Positions 1-7,487 of a DNA stretch of 64,000 nt are shown piece after piece. A program made the position numbers and the translations under genes. A model generated the notes under the pieces. It saw only the letters and a list, made by a program, of their open reading frames with translations. It ran no database searches and was not told the origin of the DNA. The first letter of the stretch is position 1. Each line of letters opens with the position of its first letter. Where the stretch lies: contig JADKDM010000001.1 of assembly GCA_016714565.1 (NCBI GenBank), positions 310,001-374,000 on the forward strand. The letters are read 5' to 3'. Source of the DNA: Candidatus Villigracilis propinquus (GTDB taxonomy: Bacteria; Chloroflexota; Anaerolineae; Anaerolineales; Villigracilaceae).

Positions 1-1
1 T

Positions 2-760
2 ATTCGCAAGGAGCCTGAAGCAACGATAAAACAGCGCGTGGACGAAATGGTCAGCTTGATCAACCTCGAGAAGCACGCGAACAAATATCCCTATCAGCTT
101 TCGGGTGGCCAACAGCAGCGTGTTTCTCTGGCGCGCGCGCTTGCCATTCAACCACAGGTGCTTTTGCTGGATGAACCGCTTTCTGCGTTGGATGCAAAGA
201 TCCGTGTCTCCTTGCGTGCAGAGATCCGTGCCATTCAGAAAAAACTGGGCATCACCGCTATTTTCGTCACTCACGATCAGGAGGAAGCCTTATCTATTTC
301 TGACCGGATTGTTGTAATGAATACGGGAATAATGGAGCAGGTAGGCACTCCATTTGAGATCTATAATTTCCCGACCACTGTATTCTCAGCTAATTTTGTG
401 GGCTCACTAAACAACTCATCTGCGGAGGTGGTTGACCCATCAAATGGAACCATTGCAGTCGATGGCGTGCAGTTTGAATCTGCGGTGGATTTGAAGCAAC
501 GGAAAAAAGGCGATAAGGTTCGTGTTGCCATTCGCCCGGAACGTCTGAGTTTTGCTTCTGAACAAAAGAAGGCAAATGTTGTGGATGCAACCATTGAGAA
601 TATTACTTTCCTCGGTTCAGTGGTTCGTATTCAATTAACGATCGGAAAGACCAAATTTAATATGGATACGTTCAACAACCCGTTCCTTGAGCTGCCGAAG
701 ATCGGCACGGTGGAGCAAGTTACCTGTTCCCGTGAAGCGGTTCTCGTGCTGGACGAATAA
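2..760 (+). CDS. ABC transporter ATP-binding protein, 5' end missing
   Basis: Nucleotide-binding subunit of an importer of the sugar/polyamine/phosphonate/iron class; it would hydrolyse ATP on the inner face of the membrane. The frame is already open at the left edge, so the Walker A region lies outside the window. Visible are the ABC signature LSGGQQQRVSLARAL, Walker B VLLLDEP and the switch histidine in VTHDQEEA. About 110 C-terminal residues form a TOBE-like regulatory domain (IRPERL motif). Its permease and binding-protein genes should lie upstream. A phosphatase-superfamily gene follows, which fits a transporter of a phosphorylated or phosphonate compound, but that is only a guess from context. 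It could also serve as a shared ATPase for the xylan-locus permeases, which have none of their own. Confidence 0.9.
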   Translation: MRKEPEATIKQRVDEMVSLINLEKHANKYPYQLSGGQQQRVSLARALAIQPQVLLLDEPLSALDAKIRVSLRAEIRAIQKKLGITAIFVTHDQEEALSISDRIVVMNTGIMEQVGTPFEIYNFPTTVFSANFVGSLNNSSAEVVDPSNGTIAVDGVQFESAVDLKQRKKGDKVRVAIRPERLSFASEQKKANVVDATIENITFLGSVVRIQLTIGKTKFNMDTFNNPFLELPKIGTVEQVTCSREAVLVLDE

Positions 761-774
761 TCGCCTTGGGACAT

Positions 775-819
775 ATATCGCCACGGAGCCGTTATTTTGA
801 ACCGACTCCGTGGCGATAT
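775..819 (+). terminator. hairpin, probable intrinsic terminator of the ABC operon
   Basis: A perfect 14-bp stem (775-788 with 806-819) and a 17-base loop begin 15 bases after the ABC ATPase stop codon. A short AT-rich stretch follows rather than a clean U-run, so termination is likely but not certain. Confidence 0.6.
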
Positions 820-839
820 TATTTAACTCACCATACGAG

Positions 840-889
840 GTAGCGCGAGATTTATCTCGCGTTTTCGAGCGAAATGAATGTCGCGCTAC
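840..889. repeat. short palindromic dispersed repeat, copy 1
   Basis: About 50 bp bounded by the inverted ends GTAGCGCGA and TCGCGCTAC, with an internal palindrome GCGAGATTTATCTCGC at 845-860. A related unit with the same core plan (GCGAC-ATTTAT-GTCGC) and end (GTCGC-CTAC) lies at 13487-13556. This suggests a REP-like family in this genome. There is no coding potential. Confidence 0.6.
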
Positions 890-994
890 GAGTAAGCTGC
901 GTAACATCAGTTATTTAACCCATCAAACGTATTTTTTCAGAAAATGTAAGGTAGTGCAACATTTTGTTGCCTCTCAGGTTAAAAAGGATTTCTG

Positions 995-1807
995 ATGACA
1001 AAAGTAATTCTCGTTCTGTCAGATGCATTGCGCTATGATGTTGCCAAAGAAAATATGGGTTTCCTTGGCCATCTGGTTGAGAAGAAACTTGCCAGCTTGT
1101 ATAAGATAACGGGCGAACTGCCGAGCATGTCCCGCCCGATGTATGAAACCATTCACACAGGACTGCCGTCCAGTGAGCATGGGGTCGTGGCAAATTCAAT
1201 TGTGCGGTTATCAACACAGCCAAATATTTTCCGTTCGGTAAAAGAGGCGGGCAAGGTAACGGCTGCGGCGGCATATTATTGGTATTCCGAGCTATATAAT
1301 CGCATGCCGTATGACCACATTGACGACAAAGAGACCGACGATGAATTGTTGAATATCCAGCATGGGCGTTTTTACACTGAGGATGAATATCCCGATGTTG
1401 AGCTTTTCGCCAGCGCGGCGCATCTGGTGCGCAAGTTTTCCCCTGACTATCTTTTGCTTCACCCAATGGGTATGGACTATTACGGTGAGACTTATGGCTC
1501 TGATACAAAGGAATACCGCAACCATGCCATCTATCAGGATTCAAAGCTCGCGCCCCTGCTTATGGAATGGCGCGAGCTTGGGTACACGGTTTTTGTTACT
1601 GGTGATCACGGCATCAACGTGGATGGGGGACATGGCGGGACAACCCATCAGCAACGCACCGTGCCGTTTTTTGTGATCCAGCCCAACGGTCAGGGAAGAG
1701 GCGAGGTGGATGAATCAGTCTCGCATATGCAGATCGCACCTACAGTCCTCAATCTGTTGGATATCCCTCTCCCGTCCACGATGAAGCAGCCGCCGTTATC
1801 CTTTTGA
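995..1807 (+). CDS. alkaline-phosphatase-superfamily hydrolase (nucleotide pyrophosphatase / phosphodiesterase type)
   Basis: 270 residues; a cytoplasmic metal-dependent phosphoester or phosphonate hydrolase by family. The N-terminal LVLSDALRYD supplies the first metal-binding Asp (D10). The segment SMSRP (S46) is in the place of the Ser/Thr nucleophile. The later GDHGIN and GGTTHQQ motifs supply the second set of metal ligands (Asp/His/His). There is no signal peptide. The start has a good ribosome site (AAAAAGGA about 7 bases upstream). It follows an ABC ATPase gene after a probable terminator, so it may be separately transcribed. The substrate cannot be read from the sequence; phosphonoacetate, nucleotide or glycerol phosphodiester are all possible. 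Confidence 0.8.
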   Translation: MTKVILVLSDALRYDVAKENMGFLGHLVEKKLASLYKITGELPSMSRPMYETIHTGLPSSEHGVVANSIVRLSTQPNIFRSVKEAGKVTAAAAYYWYSELYNRMPYDHIDDKETDDELLNIQHGRFYTEDEYPDVELFASAAHLVRKFSPDYLLLHPMGMDYYGETYGSDTKEYRNHAIYQDSKLAPLLMEWRELGYTVFVTGDHGINVDGGHGGTTHQQRTVPFFVIQPNGQGRGEVDESVSHMQIAPTVLNLLDIPLPSTMKQPPLSF

Positions 1808-1812
1808 TAAAC

Positions 1813-2343
1813 TCAGGACAAGCCTTCGACTAGCGCCTTCACCAGTTCGCGGTTGAAATCTGGAATATCCGCCACGACCCGCCCCCAGACCTGGTTGCCC
1901 TCACGAAAGGCAGCTTCATCTGCCCAAACCGCTCCCGCATTGACGAGGTCATCCTTGATGCCGGTTGAGCCTGTAACGCGTTGGCCTTTTTTGATAATGC
2001 CAGCCGAAATGGCGGTGGACCCGCCATGGCAAATGATGCCAACGATCTTTTTTGCATCATCCATTTTCTTTACAATATTTTTTACTACATCGTATCTACG
2101 AAGTTTGTCGGGGGCAAAGCCGCCAGGGATAATGATCGCAAAAAGTTCATCTGCATTAAGTGATTCGATCAGCGTATCGGGGGTAATCGTTAAACCATTC
2201 TTTCCTTTTACGGGTTTCAAGTCAAGGCTGGCGGAGAGAACCTGCGCGCCTTCCTCTTGCAGACGCATCATGGGGACAAAATATTCATAATCTTCCACGC
2301 CTTCTGCGATCAGCATTGCAATCTTTTTACCTTGTAAACGCAT
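1813..2343 (-). CDS. DJ-1/PfpI family protein
   Basis: 176 residues, the full length of a single PfpI/DJ-1 domain. The nucleophile elbow IICHGG carries C105, and acidic residues near position 14-20 (AEGVEDYE) match the Glu that pairs with the Cys in this family. Members act as deglycases, chaperones or, historically, intracellular proteases; which applies here cannot be told. The gene converges on the phosphatase gene with only 5 bases between stop codons. It follows yjbQ on the same strand by 30 bases, so the two are probably co-transcribed. Confidence 0.88.
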   Translation of the reverse strand: MRLQGKKIAMLIAEGVEDYEYFVPMMRLQEEGAQVLSASLDLKPVKGKNGLTITPDTLIESLNADELFAIIIPGGFAPDKLRRYDVVKNIVKKMDDAKKIVGIICHGGSTAISAGIIKKGQRVTGSTGIKDDLVNAGAVWADEAAFREGNQVWGRVVADIPDFNRELVKALVEGLS

Positions 2344-2373
2344 AGCACACCTCTTATCTCTTTTGTTGAAAGT

Positions 2374-2793
2374 TTATTCGCCGATAATTTTTACAAGCAC
2401 TCGTTTTTTTCTTTTGCCGTCAAACTCGCCGTAAAATATCTGTTCCCAGGTACCAAAATCCAATTCTCCATTTGTTATTGCTACAACAACTTCACGCCCC
2501 ATAATCTGGCGCTTTATGTGCGCGTCAGCATTGTCTTCGCCTGTGTCGTTGTGGTGATATTGATCTGTAGGCTCGTGAGGCGCAATTTCCTCCAGCCATT
2601 TTTCATAATCGTAAAGCAAACCTGATTCGTCGTCATTGATGAACACCGATGCGGTGATGTGCATGGCATTCACAAGGCAAAGCCCTTCGTGGACTCCGCT
2701 CTCACGCAGGCATTCTTCCACCTGAGCGGTAATGTTTACAAATCCGCGACGGGCGGGGAGGTTGAACCAGAGTTCTTTTCGAAAGGATTTCAT
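2374..2793 (-). CDS. YjbQ-family protein (UPF0047, secondary thiamine-phosphate synthase type)
   Basis: 139 residues, standard length. The family signature is clear: ITASVFINDDE in the middle, EDNADAHIKRQIMG with its conserved His, and a C-terminal ELDFGTWEQIFYGEFDG segment. The E. coli homologue has weak thiamine-phosphate synthase activity in vitro; the physiological role is unknown. It is first in a two-gene minus-strand unit with the DJ-1 gene. It starts about 135 bases from the divergent lacI promoter. A decayed copy of the first 27 codons of this same gene lies at 16519-16595. Confidence 0.85.
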   Translation of the reverse strand: MKSFRKELWFNLPARRGFVNITAQVEECLRESGVHEGLCLVNAMHITASVFINDDESGLLYDYEKWLEEIAPHEPTDQYHHNDTGEDNADAHIKRQIMGREVVVAITNGELDFGTWEQIFYGEFDGKRKKRVLVKIIGE

Positions 2794-2927
2794 AGCTATC
2801 TCATGTTATAGATTTTGTCGCCTACAAAGATTTTACTTTACTCTTGGGTATTGAGATAGTTGAACCTTGACTGAAACTGAAAGGGAGACTCATGCTGATC
2901 TGATTCTAGATACAGATCACAAATCTC

Positions 2928-2956
2928 TTGACTTAAGGTCTCTAGTTTGCTACAAT
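2928..2956 (+). promoter_or_regulatory. sigma-70-type promoter of the LacI-family regulator
   Basis: TTGACT (2928-2933) and TACAAT (2951-2956) are separated by exactly 17 bases. The expected transcription start falls near 2963, inside the operator-like palindrome at 2961-2974. Confidence 0.75.
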
Positions 2957-2960
2957 AATT

Positions 2961-2974
2961 TGGAAACGCTTCCA
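2961..2974. promoter_or_regulatory. LacI-family operator, site 1
   Basis: TGGAAACGCTTCCA is a near-perfect palindrome of the LacI/GalR operator type with a central CG. It directly follows the -10 box and overlaps the predicted start of transcription, the classic position for repression. The half-site CGCTTCCA recurs at 3061-3068. Confidence 0.75.
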
Positions 2975-3040
2975 AAAGTAAGCATAACTACACCGAAAAA
3001 ATACCAAAATTGACTAATAAAGAGTCAGGAAACCTTGTTA

Positions 3041-4099
3041 ATGTCCAAAAGGCATGTAAACGCTTCCAAAAACATCGCTTCTTCTAAGGTTACTATCGTG
3101 GAAGTAGCTAAGAAAGCCGGCGTTTCGCTTGGTACCGTTTCGCGTGTCATTAACAATGATATTCATGTGGCGGCAGAAACTCGTGAACGGGTCTTGGCAG
3201 TAACACGAGAATTGGGGTACGTTGCCAATCGGCAGGCGCGTAGTTTGGCAGGTGGGAAAACCAATACGATTGGGGTGATCGTTCGTGATCTAGGGACTGG
3301 TTATATTGGTGAAATTATCCGTGGAATTGATTCTGAGCTTAATTTAAGCGGTGTTGACCTGGTTTTGTACACTACGCATCGAACGGTAAGCAAGGAAGCA
3401 AATTATGTGGCAAGCCTTGCACAAGGTATGGTGGACGGCCTTCTGCTGGTCCTGCCGCGCAGCCCTGTGGACTATATCGGAACATTAATGGAACACAACT
3501 TTCCGTTTGTCTTGATCGATCACCAGGGGACTGGGACAGCCTGCCCGGCAGTTGGGGCAACCAATTGGCAGGGCGCCTACAACGCAACAGAGTATCTTAT
3601 TAAGCTTGGGCATCAACGAATTGGATTTATTACTGGCTCAATGGATTTGGGATGTTCGGAAGACCGCCTGCAAGGGTACCGCTCTGCACTTCGCACGCAT
3701 CATATCCCGCTGGAAGCTGAACTTGTTTACGAAGGGGATTTTCTTCAAACTGACGGTTACACAGGCGCGTCCGCTTTGCTGGATTTACCCAATCCACCGA
3801 CTGCTATTTTTGCCTCTAATGATGTAATGGCTATGGGGGTGATGGATGCGGTTCGAAACCGCGGGTTGCGCGTGCCGAATGATATCTCTGTGATCGGTTT
3901 TGACAATATTCCGCAATCTGCAATGGTTTTCCCCCCGTTGACTACCGTTCAACAACCGCTTGAACAAATGGGCCGCGTTGCAACCCAAATGTTACTTGGA
4001 ATTTTGAAAAAACCTGAAAAGGAAAATGGACGAATCGAATTACCGACTGAGTTGATCGTCCGAAACTCTACTTCTGCCCCAAAGGGCAGGGCTGGCTAA
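3041..4099 (+). CDS. LacI-family transcriptional regulator of the xylan locus
   Basis: 352 residues from ATG 3041, chosen over the in-frame TTG at 3035 because AGGA sits 10 bases upstream. Residues about 16-65 form the LacI helix-turn-helix (VEVAKKAGVSLGTVSRVIN) and hinge helix (RSLAGGKT). The rest is a periplasmic-binding-protein-like sensor domain that ends in the typical IGFDNIPQS...TTVQQP pattern. Operators sit at its promoter and over its first codons, so it is probably autoregulated. By position it should control the importer and glycoside hydrolases that follow, with a xylo-oligosaccharide or xylose as a plausible inducer; the ligand is inferred from the neighbours only. Confidence 0.92.
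   Translation: MSKRHVNASKNIASSKVTIVEVAKKAGVSLGTVSRVINNDIHVAAETRERVLAVTRELGYVANRQARSLAGGKTNTIGVIVRDLGTGYIGEIIRGIDSELNLSGVDLVLYTTHRTVSKEANYVASLAQGMVDGLLLVLPRSPVDYIGTLMEHNFPFVLIDHQGTGTACPAVGATNWQGAYNATEYLIKLGHQRIGFITGSMDLGCSEDRLQGYRSALRTHHIPLEAELVYEGDFLQTDGYTGASALLDLPNPPTAIFASNDVMAMGVMDAVRNRGLRVPNDISVIGFDNIPQSAMVFPPLTTVQQPLEQMGRVATQMLLGILKKPEKENGRIELPTELIVRNSTSAPKGRAG
3055..3068. promoter_or_regulatory. LacI-family operator, site 2 (inside the lacI start region)
   Basis: TGTAAACGCTTCCA matches site 1 at 12 of 14 positions and lies within codons 5-10 of the regulator gene. The sites are 94 bases apart, about nine helical turns, so one tetramer could loop between them. No further copy was seen before the binding-protein gene. 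Confidence 0.6.
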
Positions 4100-4123
4100 A
4101 CGGCCAAGTCTCACCAGCCCTGC
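4086..4123 (+). terminator. hairpin at the end of the regulator gene
   Basis: GCAGGGCTGG (4086-4095) pairs perfectly with 4114-4123 and the stop codon 4097-4099 lies in the loop. Only a short TT follows, so this is a weak terminator or an RNA-stabilising stem between regulator and importer genes. Confidence 0.45.
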
Positions 4124-4248
4124 TTAACATGTGGGATCCCTCTACTAAGAAAGGAGAGCCAACATATCTAAATTATACGCCAATAATCCCCCAGTTAGTG
4201 ACAATAGAATAGTAACCCAATTTATTTGATTCTCAAAAGGAGAAGATT

Positions 4249-5601
4249 ATGTTACGTAAATTTTATACCTTAATGAGTCTCTTGCTCATTGCTTCTTTTG
4301 CATTGGCTGCATGTGGTTCCCCTGCAACCGAGGCGCCTGTTGAAACTGAAGCCTCTGTTGCTACCGAGGCGCCTGCCGCCGCAACCGAAGCTCCTTCAGT
4401 TGAGCCGGTCACTGTCACTTGGTGGCATATCTCAACCGCAGAAGAACACAAGGCGGTCTGGCAGAAGTTGGCCGACGAATATATGGCCACTCACCCGAAT
4501 GTCACCATTGAAATCACAGTGCTGGAGAATGAAGCGTTCAAGACGAAGCTTACCACTGTGATGCAATCCGGTGAACCACCTGATATCTTCCAAAGTTGGG
4601 GCGGCGGCGTAATGAACGAATATGCCGAAGCTGGCCTGCTAAAAGACATCAGTGCCGATTTGGATGCGGATGGTGGTGCCTGGCGCGATACATTTGCGAC
4701 CGGTGCATTGGGTGTGTATTCCTATAAGGACAAAAACTACGGTGTGCCGTGGGACATGGGTATGATCGGCTTCTGGTACAACAAGGATCTGTTCGCTCAG
4801 GCTGGTATTGAGGCACCTCCCACAACCTGGACTGAACTTCTTGAAGACGTTAAGGCACTCAAAGCCGCTGGTATTACCCCTATCGCCTTGGGCGAAGGCG
4901 ATAAATGGCCTGGCATGCACATGTGGGCGTATCTCGTCACCCGTCTTGGTGGCAAAGCCAACTTCGAAGGTGCGCTCCTGCGCACCGGCTCCTTCACGGA
5001 TGAGCCCTTCGTCAAGGCTGGTGAGATGCTCCAGGAATTGGTTGCCCTCGAACCTTTCCAGGATGGCTACCTGGGTGCAACATATGGTGATGAAGCCACG
5101 GCCATGGGCAATGGCAAAGCCGCCATGGAACTAATGGGACAGTGGGCTCCCGCTGTTCAAAGAGACAACAGTGAAGATAAGCAGGGCCTTGGCGACAAAC
5201 TTGGTTGGTTCCCCTTCCCAATGGTGGAGGGTGGTGCTGGTGATCCGGGTGATGCTGTAGGCGGTGGAAATGGCTTTGCGATCGGCAAGAATGCTTCTCC
5301 GGAAGCGATTGACTTCGTCAAATACCTGACTACTAAGGAAGCGCAACAGGCATTGGTCAAAATCAATGTCGCCATCCCGGTCGTCAAAGGTGGCGAAGTT
5401 GGCATGACTGATCCACTAATGATTACGCTCCAGCAAAGCCTGGCAAATGCAACGTACTTCCAACTGTACTACGATCAGGCGCTGCCGCCAGCGATGGGCT
5501 CCGTGATCAACGACAGTGTTCAGGGCATCTTCGCAGGCACACTGACTCCAGAGCAAGCTGCACAGGCAATCGAAGATTCTGCTGCGCAGGAACTAAAGTA
5601 A
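4249..5601 (+). CDS. sugar ABC transporter substrate-binding lipoprotein (family 1)
   Basis: 450 residues. The N-terminus is a lipoprotein signal with lipobox LAAC (acylated Cys 21), followed by an Ala/Thr/Glu/Pro-rich linker to about residue 60 that would hold the domain off the membrane. The rest is a type 1 extracellular solute-binding protein: TVTWWHI at the domain start, GEPPDIFQSWGGG in the first lobe, and GNGFAIGKNASPEAIDFVKYL near the end. It captures a carbohydrate, probably xylo-oligosaccharide given the neighbours. A strong ribosome site (AAAAGGAGAAG) precedes the ATG. A hairpin follows the stop codon and probably keeps its transcript more abundant than those of the permeases. Confidence 0.93.
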   Translation: MLRKFYTLMSLLLIASFALAACGSPATEAPVETEASVATEAPAAATEAPSVEPVTVTWWHISTAEEHKAVWQKLADEYMATHPNVTIEITVLENEAFKTKLTTVMQSGEPPDIFQSWGGGVMNEYAEAGLLKDISADLDADGGAWRDTFATGALGVYSYKDKNYGVPWDMGMIGFWYNKDLFAQAGIEAPPTTWTELLEDVKALKAAGITPIALGEGDKWPGMHMWAYLVTRLGGKANFEGALLRTGSFTDEPFVKAGEMLQELVALEPFQDGYLGATYGDEATAMGNGKAAMELMGQWAPAVQRDNSEDKQGLGDKLGWFPFPMVEGGAGDPGDAVGGGNGFAIGKNASPEAIDFVKYLTTKEAQQALVKINVAIPVVKGGEVGMTDPLMITLQQSLANATYFQLYYDQALPPAMGSVINDSVQGIFAGTLTPEQAAQAIEDSAAQELK

Positions 5602-5619
5602 TTTGCATTGAATAGTGTT

Positions 5620-5657
5620 GTGCGGGGATCGAGATCTTCGCGATCCCCGCACACTTT
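5620..5657 (+). terminator. attenuating hairpin between binding-protein and permease genes
   Basis: A perfect 12-bp stem (5620-5631 with 5641-5652) and a 9-base loop precede a T-rich stretch (TTTCTT). It sits 19 bases after the binding-protein stop and 30 bases before the permease start. Partial termination or a 3' protective stem here is a known way to make binding protein in excess over permease. Confidence 0.7.
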
Positions 5658-5686
5658 CTTCGCCTACCAAGCTAGGAGCTTCCTTT

Positions 5687-6631
5687 ATGCAGTCACTTCC
5701 AGCCATTCCGAATATCTTTAAATTGAAACGGGGGACAGGTTCTCCGCGCAGGTTTCAAGATAACCTTGTCATATTCCTGTTCTTATTGCCGGCAATTGTT
5801 CTTTTCCTTCTCTTTGTTGTTTATCCCATATTTCAATCCATTTATTACAGCTTTTTCAATTGGAAGGGATTTGGTCCGGCTGAGGATTTTGTCGGCTTGG
5901 AGAATTTTAAGAATATCCTAAAAGACAAAGTGTTTTTGATTGCACTTCGGAATGGATTTTTGATCATTGCCCTATCCATTTTCGTTCAACTGCCATTATC
6001 TATGTCCCTGGCTGTCCTAGTGGGGCGCGACCTGCCGGGCCGTGTCATTTTCCGTACCATCTTTTTTTTGCCCTATGTTCTTTCCGAGGTAATTGCCGCA
6101 CTCATGTGGCTGTTCATCTTAAACCCTGACCCGGAACGCGGCTTTATCAACGCGATTATAGTATTTTTTGGCGGAGCGTCACAAGCCTGGCTCGGGAACA
6201 CAGATCTGGTTATGTTGGCGATTTTTGCCGCGCTGACGTGGAAATATTTTGGCTATCACATGTTGTTGTTCTTGACAGGCTTGCAAAATATTCCTGTTGA
6301 CATTGAAGAGGCTGGGCGCATCGATGGCGCCAACTCCTTCCAAAATTTCTTTTATATCACCCTGCCCCTGCTCAGCAGCACCATTCGCACATCTGTCTAT
6401 CTTTCTGTTCTCGGTTCGATTCAACAATTCATACTAGTCTGGATCATGACCAAGGGCGGACCCGTCAACGCCAGCGAAACCATGGCAACGTACATGTACC
6501 GCTTTGGATTTGTACGGTTTCAGCTTGGGTATGGGTCTGCGGTGGCAATCTATATGTTCTTGATCTGCCTGATCTTTTCCCTGATCTATCAGCGACTAAC
6601 CCGCCAGCCTGATTATCTTACTGGTCTCTAA
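5687..6631 (+). CDS. sugar ABC transporter permease (MalF type)
   Basis: 314 residues from ATG 5687, which has AGGAG 11 bases upstream; an upstream in-frame start would run through the hairpin. Six transmembrane segments are visible, starting at about residue 30 (LVIFLFLLPAIVLFLLFVVY). The cytoplasmic EAA loop near residue 210 reads EEAGRIDGANSFQNFFYITLP. It forms the membrane channel with the next gene product, 12 bases downstream. No ATPase gene belongs to this operon, so it must borrow one, as with MsiK-type shared ATPases. Confidence 0.92.
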   Translation: MQSLPAIPNIFKLKRGTGSPRRFQDNLVIFLFLLPAIVLFLLFVVYPIFQSIYYSFFNWKGFGPAEDFVGLENFKNILKDKVFLIALRNGFLIIALSIFVQLPLSMSLAVLVGRDLPGRVIFRTIFFLPYVLSEVIAALMWLFILNPDPERGFINAIIVFFGGASQAWLGNTDLVMLAIFAALTWKYFGYHMLLFLTGLQNIPVDIEEAGRIDGANSFQNFFYITLPLLSSTIRTSVYLSVLGSIQQFILVWIMTKGGPVNASETMATYMYRFGFVRFQLGYGSAVAIYMFLICLIFSLIYQRLTRQPDYLTGL

Positions 6632-6643
6632 AAGGATGAAGTC

Positions 6644-7480
6644 ATGAGAAAAACAAAATTTGCAACAAGAATTCTTCAGTATTTCATTCTTTCGGTCATT
6701 GTTGTGATCGTTTTCATCCCCATCGTGATGCTCATTTTTGGCGCCCTTAAAACGCGCGGTGAACTTTTATCACATCCTTACGCACTGCCCATTCCCCCGC
6801 GTTGGGAAAATATCACCTTAATTCTGGGAAAGCCCTCGTACTCTTTCTGGCCCATGTTGCGCAACAGCCTGCTGGTGATGTTTTCCACAACGTTTGGCGT
6901 AGTTATCATGTGCAGTCTTGCCGCCTTTGTTTTTGCGCGTATGGAATTTCGAGGAAAAGGATGGGCTTTCAACCTGTTTACGCTGGGGCTTATGTTCCCC
7001 ATCAATGTTGCGATCCTGCCCGTGTATTTCGTTCTGCGTCAGATGAATTTGATAGATAATTTATGGGGTGTAATTATTGTGCAAACTGCATTTCAGTTAT
7101 CTGGCAATATCATGATCCTGCGTGGATTCTTTACAGCAGTCCCTGCTGAATTACAGGATGCGGCATATATTGACGGCTGCACCGCCTTCGGCTTTTTCTG
7201 GCGTGTTCTGCTTCCATTGGCACGTCCGGCATTGGCGGCAGTTGCCGCATTGACCATGATCATGAGTTGGAATGATCTGCTGATTCCGCTTGTCATACTC
7301 AACAGCGATAAGCTTTGGACCCTGCCTCTCGGCACGATGCAGTTTCAGGGTCAATATGGACAAGACCTATCGTTGGTGTCTGCTTTTGTGGCCATATCGG
7401 CTCTACCCACGATCCTCTTCTACCTATTAGCTGAGCGCCAGATTGTCTCCGGTCTTACTGCGGGCGCAGTCAAGGGATAA
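6644..7480 (+). CDS. sugar ABC transporter permease (MalG type)
   Basis: 278 residues and six transmembrane helices. The EAA loop near residue 170 (LQDAAYIDGCTAFGFFWRVLLP) is where the ATPase docks. The C-terminal GLTAGAVKG is the usual ending of MalG-type permeases. It pairs with the preceding permease. The GH43 gene starts 7 bases after its stop codon, so import and intracellular hydrolysis are tightly linked. Confidence 0.93.
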   Translation: MRKTKFATRILQYFILSVIVVIVFIPIVMLIFGALKTRGELLSHPYALPIPPRWENITLILGKPSYSFWPMLRNSLLVMFSTTFGVVIMCSLAAFVFARMEFRGKGWAFNLFTLGLMFPINVAILPVYFVLRQMNLIDNLWGVIIVQTAFQLSGNIMILRGFFTAVPAELQDAAYIDGCTAFGFFWRVLLPLARPALAAVAALTMIMSWNDLLIPLVILNSDKLWTLPLGTMQFQGQYGQDLSLVSAFVAISALPTILFYLLAERQIVSGLTAGAVKG

Positions 7481-7487
7481 TTGTTGG

